A stretch of 64,000 nt of DNA from Siphonodentalium dalli (lineage: Eukaryota > Mollusca > Scaphopoda > Gadilida > Siphonodentaliidae), in contig CP136068.1 in NCBI GenBank assembly GCA_032622095.1, forward strand, positions 160,165,465-160,229,464, read 5' to 3'. Shown piece by piece: positions 46,014 through 57,925 of this stretch (its first letter is position 1; every line of letters starts with the position of its first letter). Position numbers and translations under genes: made by a program. A model generated the notes under the pieces. The model was not told where the DNA came from, searched no databases, and saw nothing but the letters and a program-made list of their open reading frames with translations.

Positions 46014-46320
46014 TATACGTTGTTAGGAGTGATATAATCATGACTGACTATCTCCCTATCATCGACATTATCATCGACATTATCATCGACATTATAAACA
46101 TATCTATTTTAATCTGAGTGTTTGTTTACAATGCCTTAATATTATGTGGATATTATATTAATTGAAGGCACATCCAAACCATAACTTCTTCGTTCTTATA
46201 GAATAAATATGTCATGAAACCAGTAAGTGTGAAGTACGATAAATCAGTATTATAATGTCGATGATAATGTCGGTGAATGCAAGATAGTCAGTCATGGTTA
46301 TATCACCCCTAACAATATAC
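46014..46320. mobile_element. ~307-bp inverted-repeat element (MITE-like)
   Basis: Arms 46014-46094 and 46246-46320 pair (GTTAGGAGTGATATAATCAT with GGTTATATCACCCCTAAC complement). ATCGACATT repeats lie at the inner ends. No coding content. Confidence 0.75.
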
Positions 46321-47000
46321 ATGTATAGTCTATTATATGTATTTGTAATTGTACTTTCCATGTGTGTGTATTGTAAATACAATTATCATATCCTCTCCTA
46401 TCGTTTTAAGGTGTCGAGTGCAGTGTGTCGCCGGCTGAATCTTCATGTATGTTGCCCGACTATTCATTGCTCCTGTAAATTCATTGCTCCTGTAAATATA
46501 CCGTGTATCTCCGTATATGTATGGTGCCGGGTGATCATCTACCGTAAACATTCATCTATCATTCTTAAAACAAATGTGTATTAGTTCTACACCATATTAT
46601 TTAATTCTGATCTTAAACAAAATTATGTAGAAATGATATAATGAAATCTGTGTTGATGGAATTTTCTCAACATTGAATATCAGTGAATATGTGGATATAT
46701 CATAGTTAGTAGATGAGATATGTTCTATTTGATAAACAAACCTCATAAAAAGCTAACATATTAACAATCTGGCAGCAGCTTAAAAACTGTGTGCCACACT
46801 GTGTTTGTGTCAAAACTGAACAGCACATAATTGTCTAGCACAAAGCTGTAAAAAGTAGGACAATGTCTGATTTAATATAATGACGAGTTAAACAGACTGA
46901 TTGATGCCAGAATAATTTTGGTATATAAAACGTCGAGGGCGATATTGGTGGTACGTAGTTTAATTATGGTTCGTAGCTGGTTCAGCATTAAAGACCCCGT

Positions 47001-47069
47001 GCCAATGCATTCACTTATATATGCGAATCGACCATAGGTCGCCTCGCATATATAAGAGAATGCATTGGC
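47001..47069. repeat. 69-bp hairpin module
   Basis: Same palindrome as at 2852-2920, with the left arm slightly altered (CATTCACTTATATATGCGAA). The left flank AGCATTAAAGACCCCGT belongs to the second subfamily. Confidence 0.95.
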
Positions 47070-47885
47070 CTAACAATTTTTTCATTTCTATCATTTTTTC
47101 TTACATTCTGTAACAATTTTTAATATTTTGTCACATATTCTTTAACAATTTTATCATTTGTTATCATTATTTCTTACATTCTTTAACAATTTGTTGTCAT
47201 TTGTTTAATTAGTTAGTAGATGAGATATGTTCTATTTGATAAACAAACCTCATAAAAAGCTAACATATTAACAATCTGGCAGCAGCTTAAAAACTGTGTG
47301 CCACACTGTGTTTGTGTCAAAACTGAACAGCACATAATTGTCTAGCACAAAGTGTTAAAGCCGCTGCCAGATTTTTAATATGGTAGCCTTTTGCTAGGTG
47401 TGTGTCTCAATGAGACGCTATCTCATCTACTAACTATAATATACTCACATAATTACTCATATTTTTCAATGTTGAGAAAATTTCACCGACACATAAATTA
47501 TGTCATGTATAATTTCTACACAATTTTTTTTAATATCAAAATGATACATATTGTGTATAATTTATACACATTTGTTCTAATAGTGTATATCTCCGATATA
47601 CATGTAAGTCGATTTCCCTGCATGTTGCCGGGTTATTCGCTGCATGGTCTCCCGCACATCTCCATCGACCCCGTCATAAATTGATCTTGTAGAAGAAGTA
47701 GTCCACCGCATTTAGAGCTATTCTTGAAAGCTGTAAAAAGCAGGACAAGGTCTGATTTAATATAATGACGAGTTAAACAGACTGATTGATGCCAGAATAA
47801 TTTTGGTATATAAAACGTCGAGGGCGATATTGGTGGTACGTAGTTTAATTATGGTTCGTAGCTGGTGCAGCATTAAAGACCCCGT

Positions 47886-47954
47886 GCCAATGCATTCTCT
47901 TATATATGCGAATCGACCATAGGTCGCCTCGCATATATAAGAGAATGCATTGGC
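47886..47954. repeat. 69-bp hairpin module
   Basis: Copy in the duplicated block B. A partial hairpin follows at 48145-48199 (left arm kept, right arm mostly lost, then TTGGCACAGAGTCTT), so the pair once formed a two-hairpin element. Confidence 0.93.
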
Positions 47955-48470
47955 CTAACAATTTTTTCATTTCTATCATTTTTCCTTACATTCTGTAACA
48001 ATTTTTAATATTTTCTCACATATTCTTTAACAATTTTATCATTTGTTATCATTATTTCTTACATTCTTTAACAATTTGTTGTCATTTGTTTAATTTTGTC
48101 TTACATTCTTTAAAAATTATAAAAAATAATTTAAAGTTTGTTGGGCCAATGCATTCTCTTATATATGCGAGACGGCACATGGTCGACATATTGGCACAGA
48201 GTCTTCGTTAAAGAACATATAGCTTCGCAGTGCAGACTACCTATAGATTGTATGAATGAAAATGACAGAACAAACATTATGCAAATTTCGAACATGCAAC
48301 CATAAACACCCAGTTGATGTAGGTAATTGGCATGATATTGATATTGGAGACATGCGTTTAACGCTATGTACTATTGGATACGTTGCCGTTGTATTTCATT
48401 ATCTACTTAAATGTGATAAATGTATTTAAAGATGGATTTTCTCTAATCTAGATAATTATCTCTAATCTAG

Positions 48471-48610
48471 AACGGCCCTGTGCCAATGCATTCTCTTATA
48501 TATGCGAGTCGACCATAGGTCGCCTCGCATATATAAGAGAATGCATTGGCTTAACATATTAAACATGATAAAATTGTCAAAGAATGTAGAAAAATATTAT
48601 AAAAATTTAA
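48471..48610. mobile_element. Fragment of the hairpin MITE, first subfamily
   Basis: AACGGCCCTGTGCCAATGC then a full 69-bp hairpin (48482-48550) and part of the A/T-rich linker, as in the copy at 2822-3220. It lacks the TTAACCC terminus on the left and everything beyond the linker on the right. Confidence 0.75.
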
Positions 48611-48620
48611 AATAGTTTCG

Positions 48621-49452
48621 TGGCTTGAAGACCCCTGTCCGGAAACGCTTCTGTCAATTAATACTGATTTTATTTCGAATATTTTAATACAAAATGAGAT
48701 GATACATTGGGACACTTTATTGTTCTATCTTTAGAACAGACCATTCAGGTGTGCCATATAGCGATGTAGATCACTATGCTATTCCCATAGCTACGATCCG
48801 AACGTCAGCTACAAACACTAGAAGGCCGAAGGTATGACCATCGACTCCAGTTGTTTGGCAAGGTAGTGGACGGGCTGGTCCCGGCTATCGACACCAAAGA
48901 CCTGTTGAGACCAAAACAAAAAGTGGGTCGAAAAATCAAAGCTCGGAAGTTCGAGGGGTACGTATCAAAGAACTTTGTATCTACGCAGGAGTGTAACAAC
49001 TCAAAACCCTATGAACTAATCGACGCGCAGACTACAGAATTCAAAAACTCATTCTTCCCTAAAACAATCAAGGACTGGAATACTCTGGAAGAAGACAGCA
49101 TGCGATCCATCCAAATGACAATGGACGGAGAACCAGCTGAAAACAACAAAACGTCCTAATCATCCCATCCCACGCGCTTATACATCCGAACGGATCCTGC
49201 GCGCATCAAATACAGATACAGTCAAAGGTCCCAGATTGATTGTTAGTATTGTTTTATTCCATAGTCATAAGCGATAATGTGTCTAATTAACGTCTATTTG
49301 TGACACAATTACGCAATAAAATGTATGGTCTATGTTAACAGTAACAAATGTTGTTCGTTAGCAGAAAAACCACGCGTTCTTAGATCAGAAGATATTCGAA
49401 ATATAATCAACATTAATCGATAGAAGCATTTCCGGACAGGGGTCTTCGCTTC
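48621..49452. mobile_element. 832-bp unit with ~66-bp terminal inverted repeats
   Basis: Left arm 48621-48687 (TGGCTTGAAGACCCCTGTCC then GGAAACGCTTCTGTCAATTA) and right arm 49388-49452 are imperfect inverted repeats. The interior carries a retrotransposon RT fragment, so this may be a DNA element that swallowed a LINE piece, or two arms of a larger repeat family. A decayed arm is also at 45708-45790. Confidence 0.6.
48791..49159 (+). pseudogene. Retrotransposon RT C-terminal fragment
   Basis: An open frame after TAG at 48788 encodes LQTLEGRRYDHRLQLFGKVV, then DGLVPAID, NSFFPKTIKDWNTLEED and a terminal stop at 49157-49159. LExRR..RL.LF.K followed by NSFFP.TI.DWN is the usual end of the RT polypeptide of many animal LINEs, after the thumb. 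The sequence differs from the 41-45 kb LINE, so it derives from another family. About 120 residues remain; the RT core is absent. Confidence 0.75.
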
Positions 49453-49461
49453 ATGTTCACT

Positions 49462-52400
49462 GTTTATACCCCAGTAACTATATTGCGCATGTTTACAAAG
49501 AGATAGACCATATTTATACCCCAGTAACTATATCGCGCATGTTTACAAAGAGATAGACCATCTTTATACCCCAGTAACTATATAACGCATGTTTACAAAG
49601 AGATAGACCATCTTTATACCCCAGTAACTATATAACGCATGTTTACAAAGAGCTAGACCATCTTTATACCACAGTAACTATATAACGCATGTTTACAAAG
49701 AGATAGACCATCTTTATACCCCAGTAACTATATAGCACATGTTTACAAAGAGCTAGACCATCTTTATACCACAGTAACTATATCGCGCATGTTTACAAAT
49801 AGATAGACCATATTTATACCCCAGTAACTATATCGCGCATGTTTACACAGAGATAGACCATCTTTATACCCCAGTAACTATATAACGCATGTTTACAAAG
49901 AGATAGACCATCTTTATACCACAGTAACTATATCGCGCATGTTTACAAAGAGATAGACCATCTTTATACCACAGTAACTATATCGCGCATGTTTACAAAG
50001 AGCTAGACCATATTTATACCCCAGTAACTATATAACGCATGTTTACAAAGAGATAGACCATCTTTATACCCCAGTAACTATATAACGCATGTTTACAAAG
50101 AGATAGACCATCTTTATACCCCAGTAACTATATAACGCATGTTTACAAAGAGATAGACCATCTTTATACCCCAGTAACTATATAACGCATGTTTACAAAG
50201 AGATAGACCATCTTTATATCACAGTAACTATATCGCGCATGTTTACACAGAGATAGACCATCTTTATACCCCAGTAACTATATAACCCATGTTTACAAAG
50301 AGATAGACCATCTTTATACCACAGTAACTATATCGCGCATGTTTACAAAGAGATAGACCATCTTTATACCACAGTAACTATATCGCGCATGTTTACAAAG
50401 AGCTAGACCATATTTATACCCCAGTAACTATATAACGCATGTTTACAAAGAGATATACCATCTTTATACCCCAGTAACTATATAACGCATGTTTACAAAG
50501 AGATAGACCATCTTTATACCACAGTAACTATGTAACATACGTTTATAAAGAGATATGCCATCTTTATACCCCAGTAACTATATAGCACATGTTTACAAAG
50601 AGATAGACCATCTTTATACCCCAGTAACTATAAATCACATGTTTACAAAGAGATAGACTATCTTTATACCACAGTAACTATATAGTGCATGTTTACAAAG
50701 AGATAGACCATCTTTATACCCCAGTAACTATATCGCGCATGTTTACAAAGAGATATACCATCTTTATACCCCAGTAACTATATAACACATGTTTACACAG
50801 AGATAAATCATCTTTATACCCAGTAACTATATAACACATATTTACACAGAGAGATAGACCACCTTTATACCCCAGTAACTATACTATATAACACATGTTT
50901 ACAAAGAGATAGACCATCTTTATACCCCGGTTACTATATCGCACATGTTTACAAAGAGATAGACCACCTTTATACCCCGATAACTATATCGCGCATGTTT
51001 ACAAAGAGATAGACCATCTTTATACCCCGGTAACTATATAACACATGTTTATAAAGAGATAGACCATCTTTATACCGCGGTAAATATATCGCGCATGTTT
51101 ACAAAGAGATAGACCATCTTTATACCCCAGTAACTATATCGCGCATGTTTACAAAGAGATAGACCATATTTATACCCCAGTAACTATATCGCGCATGTTT
51201 ACAAAGAGATAGACCATCTTTATAACCCAGTAACTATATCGCATATGTTTACAAAGAGATAGACCATCGTTATACCCCGGTAATTATATTGCGCATGTTT
51301 ACAAAGAGATAGACCATCTTTATACCCCAGTAACTATATAACACATGTTTACACAGAGATAGACCATCTTTATACCCCAGTTACTATATCGCGCGTGTTT
51401 ACACAGCGATAGACCATCTTTATACCCCGGTAACTATATAACACATGTTTATAAAGAGATAGACCATCTTTATACCGCGGTAACTATATCGCGCATGTTT
51501 ACAAAAGATAGACCATCTTTATACCCCAGTAACTATATCGCGCATGTTTACAAAGAGATAGACCATCTTTATACCCCAGTAACTATATCGCGCATGTTTA
51601 CAAAGAGATAGACCATCTTTATACCCCAGTAACTAAATCGCGCATGTTTACAAAGAGATAGACCATCTTTATACCCCAGTAACTATATCGCGCATGTTTA
51701 CAAAGAGATAGACCATCTTTATACCACAGTAACTATATCGCGCATGATTACAAAGAGACAGACCATCTTTATATCCCAGTAACTATATCGCGCATGTTTA
51801 CAAAGAGATAGACAATCTTTATACCCCGGTAACTATATCGCGCATGTTTACACGGAGATAGACCATCTTTATACCCCGGTAACTATATCGCGCATGTTTA
51901 CAAAGAGATAGACCTTCTTTATACTCCGGTAACTATATCGCGCATGTTTACACGGAGATAGACCATCTTTATACCCCGGTAACTATATCGCGCATGTTTA
52001 CAAAGAGATAGACCTTCTTTATACCCCCAGTAACTATATCGCGCATGTTTACAAAGAGATATACCTTCTTTATACCCGACTAACTATTTCGCGCATGTTT
52101 ACAAAGAGATAGACCTTCTTTATATCCCAGTAACTATATCGCGCATGTTTACACAGAGATAGACCATCTTTATACCCCGGTAACTATATCGCGCATGTTT
52201 ACAAAGAGATAGACCATCTTTATACCCCATTAACTATATCGCGCATGTTTACAAAGAGCTAGACCATATTTATTCCCCGGTAACTATATCGCGCATGTTT
52301 ACAAAGAAATAGACCTTCTTTATACCCCAGTAACTATATTGCGCATGTTTACAAAGAGGTAGACCATCTTTATACACCGGTAACTATATCGCGCATGTTT

Positions 52401-53770
52401 ACACGGAGATAGACCATCTTTATACCCCGGTAACTATATCGCGCATGTTTACAAAGAGATAGACCTTCTTTATACCCCAGTAACTATATCGCGCATGTTT
52501 ACACAGAGATAGACCATCTTTATACCCCGGTAACTATATCGCGCATGTTTGCATAGAGATGGACCATCTTTATACCACAGTAACTATACCGCGCATGTTT
52601 ACAAAGAGATAGACCATCTTTATACCCCAGTAACTATATCGCGCATGTTTACAAGGAGATAGACCATCTTTATACCCCAGTAACTATATCGCGCATGTTT
52701 ACAAAGAGATAGACCTTCTTTATACCCCAGTAACCATATCGCGCATGTTTACACAGAGATAGACCATCTTTATACCCGGTAACTATATCGCGCATGTTTG
52801 CAAAGAGATGGACCATCTTTATACCACAGTAACTATACCGCGCATGTTTACAAAGAGATAGACCATCTTTATACCCCAGTAACTATATCGCGCATGTTTA
52901 CAAGGAGATAGACCATCTTTATACCCCAGTAACTATATCGCGCATGATTACAAAGATATAGACCATCTTTATACCCCAGTAACTATATCGCGCATATTTA
53001 CAAAGAGATAGACCATCTTTATACCCCAGTATCTATATCGCGCATGTTTACAAAGAGATAGACCATCTTTATACCTCGGTAACTATATCGCGCATGTTTA
53101 CAAAGAGATAGACAATCTTTATACCCCAGTAACTATATCGCGCATGTTTACAAAGAGATAGACCTTCTTTATGCCCCAGTAACTATATCGCGCATGTTTA
53201 CAAAGAGATAGGCCATCTTTATACCCCAGTAACTATATCGCGCATGTTTACAAAGAGATAGACCATCTTTATACCCCAGTAACTATATCGCGCATGTTTA
53301 CACGGAGATAGACCATCTTTATACCCCGGTAACTATATCGCGCATGTTTACAAAGAGATAGACCATCTTTATACCCCAGTAACTATATCGCGCATGTTTA
53401 CAAAGAGATAGACCATCTTTATACCCCAGTAACTATATCGCGCATGTTTACAAAGAGATAGACCATATTTATACCCCAGTAACTATATCGCGCATGTTTA
53501 CACGGAGATAGAACATCTTTATACCCCAGTAACTATATCGCGCATGTTTACAAAGAGATAGACCATATTTATACCCCAGTAACTATATCGCGCATGTTTA
53601 CACGGAGATAGAACATCTTTATACCCCGGTAACTATATCGCGCATGTTTACAAAGAGATAGACCATCTTTATACCCCAGTAACTATATCGCGCATATTTA
53701 CAAAGAGATAGACCATCTTTATACCCCAGTAACTATATCGCGCATGTTTACAAAGAGATAGACCATCTTT
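49462..53770. repeat. 50-bp satellite, about 86 monomers
   Basis: The monomer reads CTTTATACCCCAGTAACTAT then ATCGCGCATGTTTACAAAGA, GATAGACCAT. The left third mostly has TATAACGCAT while the rest has TATCGCGCAT; CCCCGGTAA variants cluster in the right half, showing local spread of variants. There are occasional 1-9 bp indels. No spacer diversity as in CRISPR arrays. It begins about 10 bp after the inverted-repeat arm at 49388-49452 and ends abruptly in CATCTTTAAAGAATAG. Confidence 0.98.
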
Positions 53771-54330
53771 AAAGAATAGAGAATCCGCCTCTTGCCAATA
53801 GAATTCAGAGAAATAACGAAATGTTATATAGTTATGAGCAAATTACGCAACACTAAAGGCAATCCGTTATGTTGACACTTATGTATTCTGATAAGACATA
53901 TAGTCCAAGACTTGTATTAGTGTTTATATCATATAACGTAAGTACGAGTCCGTGCATTAGAATTTATAATAATATTATTATCCATCCCTTAACTAACACT
54001 ATTTCTGATTGGTCAAAAGCAGTCACACAATAATCCAGAAAAAAGTCATAATGGAATGAATCGAGTCCGATATATCGTTTTTATCGGGCTATGTGAGGAA
54101 GTAACTCTATTTGCCAAATGAATCGGTGAAATTGTGATGCGGGATAAACTCTGGTGGATGTAGCAGACGTTTCACTTCCGCATTGAAGTCTTTTTCACTT
54201 CCATGTTTACTGTTCTAAACAAGATAATTACTGGCTTTTATAGAGAATCAAGAGCCGACAAATACCAAAAATAACCACAAAAGTGGTATTCCCAAAATTG
54301 GGATAAACATACAGATGGATAATAAAAATG
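53771..54330. other. Intergenic, no gene seen
   Basis: AT-rich with no repeat or coding signal that I could identify. Confidence 0.4.
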
Positions 54331-54490
54331 TCATAATACAATGTTGTGTATGTGTTTTCTTATACTCATCCAGGTTATGGTGAAAACTCATATTGTACTC
54401 GACATTGCTTATCTCGTCCAATATGACTTTTCACCACGACTTGCACTTGTACAAGAAAAACACATACTCTACACAACATTGTATAATAAC
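54331..54490. repeat. Foldback with ~73-bp imperfect arms
   Basis: CATAATACAATGTTGTGTAT at the left pairs with the complement ending GTATAATAAC at the right. The arms also share GTGAAAA and the GTGTTTT/AAAACAC block, with a loop of about 12 bp near 54404-54415. Confidence 0.8.
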
Positions 54491-54795
54491 TTTATAATAT
54501 AAAATTGTGTTTAAATCAATTGAATTATATATAGACACACATATGATTATACATTTATCAATCGTATTAAAATGCATACGATTTATTCAATTGATAACAT
54601 GCACGTGTATGCTATATACGAGTATTCGCCATGTTGACTGCATGTCAATATATTGTATATATTGTATATATCAAGCTCAATGACAATGCTAAGGAAATCA
54701 TCAATAAATTAATTGAATTAGTAGATGTGAGCAATCACAAAAGTATGTAAACCAACTGATTTATCTTCGTTCAATCATCAACATTATTGAGAAAA

Positions 54796-55290
54796 TCCTG
54801 TGCCAATGCATTATCTTATATACGCGAGTCGACCATATGTCGCCTCGCATATATAGGAGATTGCATTGGCCTAACAAATTTTATATTATTTTGTATAAAA
54901 TATGTTAGAAAAATGAAAAAAAAATAATAAAACATTGTTAATGAATATAAGAAATAATGATAAAACATGATAAAAATTGTTAAGGAATGTAAGAAATTTA
55001 TAAAGAATATAAGAACAAATTATAACATTTTTAAAGAATGTAAGACAAAATGATAAAAATTGTAAAATTGTTAAAGAATATAAGAAAAAATGATAAAAAT
55101 TGTTGAAGGATGTAACAAGAATTGACAAAAAAAATGATAATAATTGTTAGGCCAATGTATTCTCTTATATTTGCGAGGCGACCTATGGTCGACTCGTATA
55201 TACACGAGAATGCATTTGCACAGTGTCTTTAATGTTGCATCAGCGCAGCTCCCGTCATGACTGGGTTCAATTGGATATACCATACGGATA
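54796..55290. mobile_element. Two-hairpin element, second subfamily, long linker
   Basis: Hairpins at 54802-54870 and 55151-55219 flank a 280-bp linker made of degenerate AAATTGTTAAAGAATGTAAG repeats. The right flank GTCTTTAATGTTGCA then CGCAGCTCCCGTCA matches that of the decayed copy at 7423. No TTAA-CCC terminus was found. Confidence 0.75.
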
Positions 55291-56160
55291 CGTCCATAAA
55301 CAAGTTGATACCTACGTACGCTACGAGCATATGCAGTACTAATTTGCAAACAAGTTGATACCTCATTTGTGTCCAAACTCACAGTTGTTTGCTCTGACAT
55401 TCTGACCAAATCTTTCACTAACGCGCGCTTGTGATTGCTAATATGAATCGTACGTGACACATGCTGTGCCTCGAATTAACTTTTTATCAGAGACATAACG
55501 TTATGAATAATTTATGTAACAGCATGCAATAGCCCCGGGGGAGACGACATGATAAGCATTGTCATGGATTGTGCTATCTGGATTCAGGCCCACAAAGCCA
55601 ACATGACGTAAACAATGCCATGTCGTCTTTGATTTCCATTAAGCTATAACGGAATTGGTCAAAATGGAACTAATATGCGTAAATAACATGGGAATTCTTC
55701 GGAAGATGTGAAGTGATCATTTCATTTTCATCTCGTTAGTACACTGCCGATTCCGCAAATTAACACTCTCCATACATTTGTTAACCAGAAGTCACGCGTA
55801 ACTTTCACAGAAAAACGTACACGCCACCAGAATTTGGCTCATTGCGATAAAATTGTGGTTGCTAATAATGACCGTATCAAACTCCATTAAACATATTAAA
55901 CATACTTAACTTTTCATTAATTCCAGTTCGAGAACAATAAGAAACCTTGCCAGCTTCATTTAACGGGTCATGCCACTATATCTAAAAGCTTATGAGGTTC
56001 AACACCATATTTTATACAATGATATATGCACCAACATGGGTTATCCTTATAAACTAACTACTTATCTGGGGCAGGTATATTGCTACTCTCAAAATACAAC
56101 ACTCATCCCCAGTTTATAGCGGAATTTACAAAAGTAATATATATATGCAGTGGTTTTGTT
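55291..56160. other. Intergenic, small inverted repeat only
   Basis: ACGACATGATAAGCATTGTC near 55543 pairs imperfectly with GACGTAAACAATGCCATGTC near 55605. A 61-codon minus frame (about 56089-56277) has no domain. Nothing else. Confidence 0.4.
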
Positions 56161-56720
56161 CATTGGTCTATCAAATTTGCAGGGAAAACATGGCCACCAG
56201 CAGTAGACCCTGCCAAATTTCAAATTTGAATCAATTGGCGCACCCTGCAGCCAGCATTTATTGGATAACTGTTTCACATGTGGATATTATGGGTCACCAC
56301 TAGATGGGAGCCATATTTTTTTTTATCAAAATTTCCTTGTGAAAACATCACTGCCAGCGGTGATCTTGAGTTTTACTATTTGTATGGCTAAATAATTTGG
56401 TTGATCCTACAGACGACATACATTGTCCGATCGTCACCAGATTCCACAATGATCTTCTGGATAACCAGGGTGAGAGTGATCTATTTTTTTCTTCCGAATT
56501 TCGTTAAAAACATGACCACAGACAGCAATTTTGTATCTTACTCTTTGTATGACTGAATTCTTTTCTTTAGCACCTCTACAGACCACATCCCTCATCTGAT
56601 AGTCACCAAAATTCATATTGATCTTCGGGGTGACCACTGGATGGGAGCTATCGAATGATTTGAATTTTTTTGGAAAACATGGTCGCCAGCAGCCATCTTC
56701 TATTTTGCTTTTTATATATT
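56160..56720. repeat. ~170-bp degenerate tandem repeat
   Basis: GGTCACCACTAGATGGGAGC (about 56290), GATAACCAGGGTGAGAGTGA (about 56459) and GGTGACCACTGGATGGGAGC (about 56629) recur. Each is followed by ATTT..., AAAACAT and a CGCCAGCAGCCATCTT-like block. At least three units, strongly diverged. Confidence 0.65.
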
Positions 56721-57029
56721 TTTATATCTCTTCGTGCGGATAGCCAGTATTAATTGGGTAGTTCAACTTTCCACATTCCTGTCATCATTTGAAATATAAA
56801 AATGTACCTGATACATGTAGTCCAATGAAAATTAACAAGCGTTCATGAATTAAATTTACCTATTATCCTATTATTCCTCACAATCACATGCACCCTTCAA
56901 AATTTTGTTTCGTCGTATCTAATTTTTAATTATCCCTATGCTAATATTGATATAGATACATTTGTCAAACATTTCTTTGTACAATATACAGGTATAAAGT
57001 TTGTAACTAAATCTAGAAATATATAATAC

Positions 57030-57925
57030 TAGTCGATGAGCCCGACGTTGTCCGGGCTATTCAAAAACCAAATTTCAAGTCGATAGCTCCACCCGTTTCC
57101 GAGATCTGGTCTGCGCATGCGCGAAGCTGGCGTCGCACGGCCTCGGCGACCCGATAAAATTCGTATCTGGGGCAAGATACATTCACATAGCAAATTTCAA
57201 GTCGATAGCTCCACCCGTTTCCGAGATCTCGTATGCGCATGCGCGAAGCTGGCGTCGCACGGGCTCGGCGATCCGATAAAATTCCTACCCGGGGCAAGAT
57301 ACATCCACATACCAAATTTCACGTCGATAGCCCCACCCGTTTCCGATATATCGTCTGCGCATGCGCGAAGCTGGCGTCGCACGGGCTCGGCAATACGACA
57401 ACGATGATCGCCTGGTCAAACTACATACACGTACCAAGTTTCGTCCCGATCGGTCGAGAATCGTATATTTGTATCAATGACACACAGACTGACATACAGA
57501 CAGACAGACAAACAGAGTTCTTCAAAATATATATGAGACTAGCCGATGAGCCCGACGTTGTCCGGGCTATTAAAAAACCAAATTTCAAGTCGATAGCTCC
57601 ACCCGTTTCCGAGATCTCGTCTGCGCATGCGCGAATCTGGCGTCGCACGGGTTCGACGACCCGATAAAATTCGTATGCGGGGCAAGATACATTCACATAG
57701 CAAATTTCAAGTCGATAGCTCCACCCGTTTCCGAGATCTCGTCTGTGCATGCGCTGCACGGGTGCCGCACGGGCTCGCCAATACGACAACGTCCACCGCC
57801 TGGTCAAACTACACACACGTACCAAGTTTCGTCCCGATCGGTCGAGAATCGTAGATTTGTATCAATGACAGACAAACATACATACACACATACAAACAGA
57901 GGTCTTCAAAATATATATGAGACTA
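57030..57925 (+). repeat. Two tandem macro-units with internal ~122-bp repeats
   Basis: Each macro-unit begins CTAG(T/C)CGATGAGCCCGACG then TTGTCCGGGCTATT and ends AATATATATGAGACTAG. Within each, the block AATTTCAAGTCGATAGCTCC then ACCCGTTTCCGAGATCT, TGCGCATGCGCGAAGCTGG repeats three times (first macro-unit) or twice (second). They close with TTTCGTCCCGATCGGTCGAG and a GACAGACAGACA tract. The phrase followed by a GACA tract resembles 3' tails of RTE-type retroelements; the assignment is tentative. Confidence 0.75.

Larger units (their letters stand above)
46636..48110. repeat. Nested direct and inverted duplications
   Basis: Block A (46706-46845) is repeated directly at about 47210-47351. 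Block B (46846-47204, containing a hairpin) is repeated directly at 47729-48110. The segment between, about 47355-47490, contains an inverted and more diverged version of 46640-46790. This looks like an inverted-repeat element that has been partly re-duplicated. Confidence 0.75.

Noticed and set aside
49462-53770. CRISPR-like array
   Set aside because: The regular 50-bp period has no repeat/spacer partition; all positions are equally conserved and the genome is eukaryotic.
57540-57575. Hammerhead ribozyme starting CCGATGAGCCCGACG
   Set aside because: A stem II-like hairpin follows, but the required GAAA after it is absent and stems I/III are not apparent.
57061-57825. Arg-rich frames on both strands (84 to 144 codons)
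   Set aside because: Fall inside the tandem RTE-tail-like repeat; open frames reflect its local GC content.
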